From Owenia fusiformis (Eukaryota > Annelida > Polychaeta > Sabellida > Oweniidae): 60,000 bases of DNA. The notes beneath the pieces were generated by a model that ran no database searches, had not been told where the DNA came from, and saw only the letters and a program-made list of their open reading frames with translations. Position numbers and translations under genes: made by a program. Shown in pieces: positions 52,453 to 60,000 of the stretch. The first letter of the stretch is position 1. Each line of letters starts with the position of its first letter. The DNA is taken from assembly GCA_903813345.2 (NCBI GenBank), contig CAIIXF020000011.1:22367754-22427753 (forward strand). The letters run 5' to 3'.

Positions 52453-53514
52453 ATGTCACAAGCAACCATTACGGATTTTATTCAGTGTGGATCTGAAAGC
52501 AAAAAAAGTTTTGCAAATGGCGGACAAGATGGCGGACGAGCCAAAAACGATGGACCAGACGGCGATGAACGACAGAATAGCAAACGCAAGCTACGAGATG
52601 ATAGTACGGGTGCCTTCAGTGAAACTGGTGAGGAGTTTATTACTTGTCATGACACGATTTATGCCAAGGATACCACAGATGTAGATCCTAAGCTCCTAAA
52701 CTGCATGGATATACTCATGAATAGACTAGAATCAAAATTAGAAAATTCTATTGATAGAGCTGTCTCTAAAGCCATGACCACAGCTATGAAAGATACAAAC
52801 AATCTCATCACTGATCTAAAAAAAGAAAATCAGGACTTAAAATCTGATATCAAGAGACTTAATGAGCGTGTAGATGATCTGACTAGAAGTACAAACCACA
52901 ACGCTCAATATTCGAGGAAAAACACAATACGAATCCTAGGTGTCCCTGAAATGCAAAACCCAGATGAAGCAAGTAAGGAAAATTGCCCAGCTAGTGTTGT
53001 GGATAGCTTAAAGGAGATAATTCCCATTGAAGAAAACGATATTGAGGTCTCACACAGGCTAGGTCCCTATTCCCCTGCTACAAGGGATGCGAAACCTCGT
53101 GCGATTATTGTCAAATTTAAATTTAGACCTGTCAAAGACTGGGTGATGCAAAACAAACGCCTCCTCAAAGGATCCCAGCTTGTCATATATGAAGATCTGA
53201 GCCCTCTGAACAGAGACCTACTCTATAAACTGAAGCAGCACGAAGAGATCGAGAGGGCATGGAGCTCTTATGGTAAGATCTATGCTATCCCCACTGGAAA
53301 AAAGAGGCACACATTCGAGGTGACTGATCGTGACGACCTGGATAGAATCATCAATATGATACCTCCTGACCCGAGTAATTCTGGCCCACGACCTACCGGA
53401 CCACCCAGAGGTGGAAGAGCGAATACTTGGGCAAATAGGGGTGGACGTTCAGCAAACAGACCTACGACAGGGACAACTCTCCAACCACCACTGATACGGC
53501 CATCAAGATTTTAG
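52453..53514 (+). CDS. LINE ORF1 protein (coiled coil plus RRM-like nucleic-acid-binding domain)
   Basis: 353 residues, intact. ORF1 proteins of this type bind element RNA and act as chaperones in the ribonucleoprotein. Seen here: a Lys/Asp-rich N-terminus, a predicted coiled coil at about 84-146 and an RRM-like segment from SRKNTIRILGVPE (154-166). This is followed by a DIEVSHRLG block, RAIIVKF (216-222) and the LVIYEDLSPLNR motif. The C-terminus is Gly/Arg/Pro-rich (about 310-350). These features match the L1-ORF1-like (Transposase_22-like) family found in many invertebrate LINEs. It starts MSQATITDFI, which resembles a PCNA-binding PIP box. ORF2 lies 1.5 kb downstream. Confidence 0.85.
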   Translation: MSQATITDFIQCGSESKKSFANGGQDGGRAKNDGPDGDERQNSKRKLRDDSTGAFSETGEEFITCHDTIYAKDTTDVDPKLLNCMDILMNRLESKLENSIDRAVSKAMTTAMKDTNNLITDLKKENQDLKSDIKRLNERVDDLTRSTNHNAQYSRKNTIRILGVPEMQNPDEASKENCPASVVDSLKEIIPIEENDIEVSHRLGPYSPATRDAKPRAIIVKFKFRPVKDWVMQNKRLLKGSQLVIYEDLSPLNRDLLYKLKQHEEIERAWSSYGKIYAIPTGKKRHTFEVTDRDDLDRIINMIPPDPSNSGPRPTGPPRGGRANTWANRGGRSANRPTTGTTLQPPLIRPSRF

Positions 53515-55038
53515 GGTCGCGGTCTAAAGGCCCCAAAGGTGACTATATAGTGTAAATAGGTTCCCAAATATATTGCCTTTTCTACTAAGATCATCAAGCG
53601 ATTATATTCTGAAATGAATAAACATTCGAGGGATGACTTCGAGGTGTAAACAATACTTGAACATTTGCCATAGTTATATTTCTGTACCTCTACGTATAGA
53701 TCTATCACAAGACATTTCCTGCTTACGAACGAGTTACGAGTGACAAATTATGAGATAAAATCAAATACTTTTTCAACATAAATGGACCAACGGTAAAATC
53801 AGTCTGTTATCTTTGAACTCAATACAATGTGGCCACTGGAATATTCCAAATCACCGAGAAAACACTAGTTTTAGAATGTATATCCCATGCAAATATCCGT
53901 ACACTTGATCTGTACTTCAGTACATTTGTTTTGTTTACCACGGCGACTGCGCATGCGCAAGTCAAAGTGACCTACAGAACGATCAAGCCTGCTTAGTATT
54001 AGTACAGCTACTCGATTGTCTCGAAACTAGTAATGCACGATCGCATATTCCAGTCACCACATCATTAAGGTATTTACATATATAAGTTATAGGTTACATT
54101 GCATAATTGTTTCATGGAAAGCTTACTGGATTAGCTCAGTGCAGTGTCATACACAAATTCAATTTAATTTTAGCAATCTGCAGTGAGTGAGCACATATGT
54201 TACTTGTCTATATTCTAAAAATTGCTCTCTAAATTACATGTATATTGCATTTAGAGATACTGTAGTGTTGTTATTCTCGACGCTGTGACATTTTTATTAG
54301 ACACTTTAGCTGCAATGACAGTCCAATGCAGTGTAAGATTTTGTTTGCTCATGCAGTAAAGTTATTTCCTATGTTTTATTGGTATGGGTAAAGGACAAGC
54401 ATAACTTTTTATAGCTCAGATATTTGGTCGTCTGCAGGGTTATTGACTTTAGACATACATGTAACATAGGCTACAGTGAAACGTATGTGTGTAAATTGAC
54501 TTTTATACTGCAATCACTAATTTGGCATAAGCCCAAAGGTCATGACCTCACATTGCGCCAATCAACAGCGCTATTTGGTGACTTGTATGTTATCCAAAAC
54601 TGCTCACTTCAAATGGGTGATGCTGTAGATACTTTTGAGTTATGCTTTCATACTGAGCTCATTCTGTGTTCATGGGCTCTACTGTTTACTGTTTTTTATG
54701 CCTCTGAACAAATGTTATGTTGGATAAATTGCCATTCAGAGCTAACAACTAATAGTTAAAGTCAAACAAAAATTTATATTTACTTTCCATTGCTTTTATC
54801 TAATAACCAGTTACACAATCAACTAAATAATCTGGTGTTTTTGTGGAGGAATACAGTTTTATTGGTGGAAAACCGTTTTATTTTAGAGTTTATTCTAAGC
54901 CTTGCTCTTTTTAACATATTGCATATTACATTTATTTCACAATAAGAATAAGAGGCAGAGCATATTTATAATCATCTAGGCTGACCAGACATGATACATC
55001 AGTCTTTTTGGTAAATAGAACTTTTTTTAAAAACTTTC
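53515..55038 (+). other. 1.5-kb gap between ORF1 and ORF2
   Basis: No ORF of credible length. It contains GCGCATGCGC (NRF1-like) at about 53952-53961 and ACTGTTTTTTA at 54688-54698, which also follows the poly(A) tail at 58931. It may be LINE inter-ORF sequence or, in part, host DNA. Confidence 0.45.
53950..53963. promoter_or_regulatory. NRF1-type palindrome
   Basis: The 12-bp palindrome TGCGCATGCGCA matches the optimal nuclear respiratory factor 1 site. It lies about 1.1 kb before ORF2. A second copy lies near 44586 in the P450 intron 1 element. Function is not shown by sequence alone. Confidence 0.3.
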
Positions 55039-58000
55039 ATGGGTATTAGTGTTTCTGCATGGAGGATATGTATTGGAATATACAATTGCCAAAAATCTTG
55101 TGCACTATATAACGGAGAAACCAGGGTCCCCAATAAATGCAGTCCAAATTATTTGAATTTATTTCTCAGAATTTTATGGCACTTTGGTCTTACATTCGTT
55201 ATAACATGTACATTGTACCTCAACATGACAGGCTCAATGAGACAAACTGCCTGTATATCTTATAAGATTCTTTTACTTGGATGCATTAGTATATTCTTGG
55301 TGGCTCTCCCTGCATTTACTTTCATGAGTACAATGATATATATTCATGGCAATCACAAACATTTTGGAACATTTTATATGATTAAGATGTTTGCAAGTAT
55401 ATTTTTAATGTTTATTCCATTCTGTGCTCTATTATGTTATATACCTAACACAGTCCAAGCTATTCTCTTACTGAGCAATGATGTTCACCCAAATCCAGGA
55501 CCTACAAATAACTTTCAACTCACAAAAATTATTTTCTCAAATATTAACAGTATAGGTGCCAATGTAAATGCCAGATTTAAAGCACTAAAAGATAGAATTC
55601 ACATGAATGGAATTGACATTATTGGACTTTGTGAAGTTGGAAACTTAACCCAAGAGGTAATTAATTCTGAGTATTCTATTGATGGTCATTCTCATGTATA
55701 CTTAAACAAGAATCGAGGACTTCTGATATATGTTAAAGATGACATACCTTTTAAAGTAAGATATGACCTCATGAATGATCAGGGTGATTCCTTATGGATT
55801 GAGTTAACCATTAACTATAAATCTTACCTTTATGCAATATATTATAGATCACCTTCTCAGTCTCAAAATGATGCAAATGATTTTTGTAATCGGTTTACAG
55901 CTTCATGTAATCTGGCACTTGATAATAACCCTGAATCAATTTTTATCAATGGAGATTTCAATGCGAGATGTAAAGAATGGTGGGCCTTGGATAATGAAAA
56001 CACTACAGGAAAATTTTTATTTGAATGTATCGAGGAACTTGGACTTGTGCAACTCATTGATGAACCGACTCGTATAACAAACATCAGCAGATCATGTATA
56101 GATTTACTCATCTCAAATAACCCTGACATCATTACAAATACTTATGTCTCTCCTCCAATTGGCAACACAGACCATTGTTCAATAAACACCGAGTGCTTTC
56201 TTGGTAATCAAAAAAATCGCCCGTATTCAAGGAAAATATGGAAATATGATGAGGCAGACATTAACTTAGTTAACAATGCAATCCGTGCGGCAAATTTTGA
56301 TCATTTAATAGACACTAACAACAACTTTGATGACCTTATCAAAATATTTTCTGGAAGTCTACTTGCAATTTTCACAGACCTCATTCCAAACTCAGAAATT
56401 GTTGTAAAATCTACTAACAAGTCATGGTTCACAAGTGACATTAAAACATTAATTAATAAAAGAAATAAATTGCATTATAAGTATAGAAAAACTCATAATG
56501 ACATGTACCTTCAAAAATATACAGATCAATGTAAACTGGTAAATGAGGCTATAAGTGAGGCAAAAGAGGCAATGGAATCAAGATTGTACCAAAAATTAAC
56601 AACTCATAGATATGGAAGTAAGGGGTACTGGTCAATTATTAGTAGGCTCCTAGGCAAATCAAAAAATAGTAAAATACCCCTCCTCAACGATGCCAATGGT
56701 AATAATTACACTGATAGTTGCGACAAAGCAAATTTATTGTTATCACATTTTATTGACAAATACCATAATAATTATAATCATGGAAATGAACCATTTATTC
56801 CAAGAACCGATATAACATTTGACCTGCTCTCTACCAATGACAGAGAAGTCTATAACATTCTACTCGGCTTAAATATTAATAAAGCCACTGGCCCTGACAT
56901 GTTGAGTAATAGAATGCTAAAAATGGCAGCACCATCACTTTCACCTATTTTATCAAAACTGCTTAACAAAATGTTTACTTTGAATCAATATCCTCAACTA
57001 TGGAAGGTCGGTCATATTGTAGCTATTCATAAAAACAAAGATAAAACAGATGTGAAAAATTATCGCCCAATAACACTCCTGTCTTGTATTTCTAAAGTCG
57101 CCGAGCGCATTATTTTTAAAAGACTCTTTGATCATCTCATTTCTAACAATTTATTTTACAATCTTCAAAGTGGTTTCCTGCCAGGACATAGCACACAGGC
57201 ACAACTTCTAAGTATTATTGACCACATAACAAATGAAATTGAAAATGGGGCTAATGTAAGAGGGATATATCTTGATATTTCGGCTGCATTTGATTCAATG
57301 CCCCATGGGCTACTATTAGGAAAATTGAAAATGTTTGGTTTTGGTCCGAATATTCTGGAATTGATGAAATCATATTTACTACACAGACAAGTGAAGGTGG
57401 TATTAGATGGTCATGAGTCAAACTTATCTGAAAAGGGTTATATCAATTCCGGAGTTCCTCAAGGCTCGATCCTGGGGCCCCTCTTATTTTTGATCTATAT
57501 CAATGATTTACCTGACAATTTGAATTCAAAATGTTTCATCTACGCAGATGATACCTCAATTTACCAGTCATTCACAGCTGAAACAGCAACTGAAATGAAC
57601 AATGCCCTACAGGAGGATCTCAACCATATTTTTCAATGGTCTGAAGTATGGAAATTAAATTTTAAAGCTTCTAAAAGCAAAGATTTGACCTTTTGCAATC
57701 CAAAGAAACGTGAAATTTTGACCATAGATCTTTCTCTCGGAAACGACATTATACCAAGAGTAAACAGCCATAAGCACTTAGGCTTAATCCTAGACAGAAA
57801 TCTCACTTTTGACCTTCACATAACTGAACTTGGTGCAAGAATAGACAAACTTTTAAATCCACTGAAAGCGCTCTGTCAGAAAATAAATGGAAAACATCTC
57901 GAAACAATCTTTAAATCTTTTATCCTGCCACTTTTTGACTATGGTGATATTTTATATGGGTGTGCAAACACAACAAAATTACAGTTATTAGATCGACTTT

Positions 58001-58740
58001 ACTATAAAGCCGCTTGCATTTGTTCAGGTACTCTACATGGGACTTCGACAATTAAAGTGTTGAATAATTTAAATTGGCCAACATTAACAAAGAGGCGTCA
58101 ATATCACAGAAGCATTTTCATGTATAGGGCACATAATAATATGCAGCCCTCTTATGTTCTTAACATATTTGAGCCTCTCAAAAGAAACCATGCTTATGGT
58201 CTAAGAAATCAACTGAGCTACACAATTCCTAATAAATCCTCATTTTCTAATAGATCTTGCATATCAAAAACACTGACTGAATGGAATAAGCTTTCACCTG
58301 AAATAAGAAATTTACCTACCCTTAGTATATTCAAATCCAGACTTAAAATAGATCTATTCAATGACGATGTTACAAATTCATCAGATCTCTCCGTTTCAAG
58401 AAAACAAGAAATAATTTTCAATAGAGTGCGCTGTGATCTCATTTTTAAGGCTCACCTTTACGCTCACAATTTCACTAATATAAACTCCCCCATTTGCCAG
58501 TGTGGAATGGATGGTGAAACAACCAATCACGTAATTTTTCACTGTAATCTAAGATCGACATTTTGGACAGAATTTGAAAATGAATTAAAAAATATGAACA
58601 TAGAATATTCTACTAAATATAGATCACAACGAGACAAACTCTCCCTTATCCTCAATGGCGATAAAAGGCTACCTAAAGCTGTAAACTTAAATATCCTCAA
58701 ATGTAGTGCCATCTTTTTTGAAAGATGTAAAAATGTCTAG
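55039..58740 (+). CDS. LINE ORF2: hydrophobic leader, 2A-like motif, APE endonuclease, reverse transcriptase
   Basis: 1233 residues, intact. Residues about 40-145 hold three to four hydrophobic segments predicted to span membranes. They are followed by DVHPNPGP (148-155), a variant of the ribosome-skipping 2A motif D-V-E-x-N-P-G-P with His in place of Glu. The exonuclease-endonuclease-phosphatase domain (about 162-385) has FSNINS, the Glu of GLCEV, INGDFNAR, CIDLLIS and NTDHCS. The reverse transcriptase (about 655-900) has NYRPITLLS, LQSGFLPGHS, YLDISAAFD, SGVPQGSILGPLLF and the catalytic YADD (835-838). A C-terminal C-x-C-x8-H-x4-C (1153-1169) is typical of this group. All catalytic residues I can check are present, so the copy could be active. 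The clade within CR1/L2/Jockey cannot be fixed by eye. Confidence 0.95.
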   Translation: MGISVSAWRICIGIYNCQKSCALYNGETRVPNKCSPNYLNLFLRILWHFGLTFVITCTLYLNMTGSMRQTACISYKILLLGCISIFLVALPAFTFMSTMIYIHGNHKHFGTFYMIKMFASIFLMFIPFCALLCYIPNTVQAILLLSNDVHPNPGPTNNFQLTKIIFSNINSIGANVNARFKALKDRIHMNGIDIIGLCEVGNLTQEVINSEYSIDGHSHVYLNKNRGLLIYVKDDIPFKVRYDLMNDQGDSLWIELTINYKSYLYAIYYRSPSQSQNDANDFCNRFTASCNLALDNNPESIFINGDFNARCKEWWALDNENTTGKFLFECIEELGLVQLIDEPTRITNISRSCIDLLISNNPDIITNTYVSPPIGNTDHCSINTECFLGNQKNRPYSRKIWKYDEADINLVNNAIRAANFDHLIDTNNNFDDLIKIFSGSLLAIFTDLIPNSEIVVKSTNKSWFTSDIKTLINKRNKLHYKYRKTHNDMYLQKYTDQCKLVNEAISEAKEAMESRLYQKLTTHRYGSKGYWSIISRLLGKSKNSKIPLLNDANGNNYTDSCDKANLLLSHFIDKYHNNYNHGNEPFIPRTDITFDLLSTNDREVYNILLGLNINKATGPDMLSNRMLKMAAPSLSPILSKLLNKMFTLNQYPQLWKVGHIVAIHKNKDKTDVKNYRPITLLSCISKVAERIIFKRLFDHLISNNLFYNLQSGFLPGHSTQAQLLSIIDHITNEIENGANVRGIYLDISAAFDSMPHGLLLGKLKMFGFGPNILELMKSYLLHRQVKVVLDGHESNLSEKGYINSGVPQGSILGPLLFLIYINDLPDNLNSKCFIYADDTSIYQSFTAETATEMNNALQEDLNHIFQWSEVWKLNFKASKSKDLTFCNPKKREILTIDLSLGNDIIPRVNSHKHLGLILDRNLTFDLHITELGARIDKLLNPLKALCQKINGKHLETIFKSFILPLFDYGDILYGCANTTKLQLLDRLYYKAACICSGTLHGTSTIKVLNNLNWPTLTKRRQYHRSIFMYRAHNNMQPSYVLNIFEPLKRNHAYGLRNQLSYTIPNKSSFSNRSCISKTLTEWNKLSPEIRNLPTLSIFKSRLKIDLFNDDVTNSSDLSVSRKQEIIFNRVRCDLIFKAHLYAHNFTNINSPICQCGMDGETTNHVIFHCNLRSTFWTEFENELKNMNIEYSTKYRSQRDKLSLILNGDKRLPKAVNLNILKCSAIFFERCKNV

Positions 58741-58907
58741 GTCACCCCCACCACTGTAACCCTCCACAAATACAACCCCTATTTTAATAATTGATTGAAT
58801 ACTGTTAATTGATTTTCATCATATAACGTGGCTGATAATGCTGATGCCCAGCCACAAGCACATGTGCACTTGTTTACTGTATTCTTTGTATAAATATATA
58901 AATAAAT

Positions 58908-58931
58908 AAAAAAAAAAAAAAAAAAAAAAAA
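58908..58931 (+). other. LINE poly(A) tail
   Basis: 24 uninterrupted A after AAATAAATA, ending the element. ACTGTTTTTTA follows directly, its first A being the last of the run. Confidence 0.85.
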
Positions 58932-60000
58932 CTGTTTTTTAATAATGCTATTCGATAATCTAATTGGATATGAACACACTTTATGCCACATCTGTCACAC
59001 CTTCTTTCAAAAGGACCCCGGCCGGTCTAATGTTTTTTGCAATGTCTAAAACTTGGTCCCTAGTTGATTTTGGTCCATTGTGCAAAAATAATGCATGATT
59101 ATTCAGCCAACAATGACCTCATGTAAATAAATGATATATCATTGAAAATGTAGCTTAAAGACATGTTAAGCAGATAAGTAGGTCAGTATTACATTATCAA
59201 GAAATGAATAAGTCTGAAAATACAATTGGTCAGAATGTACTAAAACCTGCTTCAAACTGAAAAACATTGCATGCTCTATTCCACACAATTTGGAAGCTTT
59301 TGAAATTCGCAGTAACAATGAATAAGCAGCCTGTGTATATGATCATTGCATAGAAAACACTTCATCTAGTGTTTATCAGATGTATTGAGTTGACCAAAAT
59401 ACTCCTTTGTTTACTACATACTGGACTACATACTCGTACCCTTACATATATGTTACTGTTCATATTGTAGAATTAGCCCATAAGAGCTTTGCAAAATCAA
59501 CATCTTATACTATCAAGGTAATAGACGGCTTGCCCAACCTTACAGGCAAACTATTATATACAAATTTGAAGATAAGACTGATATTGTCACATTGAATTAT
59601 GATAATAAGTAAATAACTTTTGCAATATTTTGCACGGGTATAACCATGCACAGTAGAATAATACACAGGGTTACCCTAAATTGTAGAAACATGAATATGT
59701 TTCTAACTTATAATTAATTAATTCATATATCCCAAGGATTTCACCTGTTCCCTTCCTGACCAAACCTTGTTTTATTTTTGATTTTTACAATAAAATAAAC
59801 TACTCCATCATTTTTATTTCCATTTATTGACATGAGAACTCAAATGATCAATGGGAAAACAATGCTAAACTTGCACACTGAAATAGGTATTCCAGCAGGC
59901 CTAGGAAAATATGGCTAGATAAAGATGATACACCTAAAGCCCGGTATACACCAATGGGGCAAAATCCCACTTGCCCCATCGAGTCCCATCTTGCCCCATC
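58932..60000. other. Non-coding DNA at the right edge
   Basis: AT-rich, with no credible exon. The last 40 bases contain CTTGCCCCATC twice separated by GAGTCCCAT, which may be the start of a short tandem repeat cut by the window end. Confidence 0.5.

Larger units (their letters stand above)
52453..58931 (+). mobile_element. APE-type LINE (CR1/L2/Jockey-group) with ORF1, ORF2 and poly(A) tail
   Basis: Two intact ORFs on the same strand are followed by a 167-bp 3' UTR and 24 A (58908-58931). EN and RT domains in one ORF and a poly(A) tail identify a non-LTR retrotransposon that integrates by target-primed reverse transcription. Both ORFs are open, so the copy looks young. The 1.5-kb gap between ORF1 and ORF2 is unusually long, and the two may come from different insertions. 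The 5' end is not defined. Confidence 0.75.

Noticed and set aside
54424-54759. 111-codon open frame between LINE ORF1 and ORF2
   Set aside because: It starts at TTG, has no recognisable domain and no supporting context; length is plausible by chance.

Overview
This window is AT-rich animal DNA. Coding sequence is sparse and split into short exons with GT-AG introns from under 100 bp to over 13 kb, and there are many small inverted-repeat transposons, a tRNA-derived SINE and an APE-type LINE. The organism looks like a marine invertebrate (non-vertebrate deuterostome or lophotrochozoan); the sequence alone does not allow a species call. All recognisable genes are on the + strand.

Layout. (1) 1-24461: the 3' part of a gene for a DUF4140/DUF4139 (F37C4.5-like) protein; the first exon(s) lie outside the window or were not recognised. 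It has ten visible exons, two of which (19098-19323 and 20191-20389) have phases that allow only one of them per mRNA. (2) 26800-28017: a 405-codon intronless ORF of unknown function. (3) 28.6-41.6 kb: mostly repeats, including two foldback elements with 5-bp target duplications and a seven-copy ~135-bp satellite rich in AGGTCA half-sites. (4) 31670-42466: an inferred four-exon gene for a small secreted protein ending in a C-x3-C...C-x3-C motif. (5) 44037-52087: a complete seven-exon microsomal cytochrome P450 of 495 residues, whose introns hold several inverted-repeat elements. (6) 52453-58931: a LINE with ORF1 (coiled coil plus RRM-like) and ORF2 (hydrophobic leader, 2A-like motif, endonuclease, reverse transcriptase, poly(A) tail). 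(7) 58932-60000: no gene seen.

The host genes show no sign of acting in one pathway. The observations most worth following are the phase-enforced exon choice in the DUF4139 gene, the cysteine-motif secreted-protein candidate, the membrane leader plus 2A-like motif of the LINE ORF2, the matched 5-bp target duplications of two foldback families, and the P450's changed conserved residues. Exon joins were worked out by hand from reading frames and splice consensus; none is supported by transcript data here.
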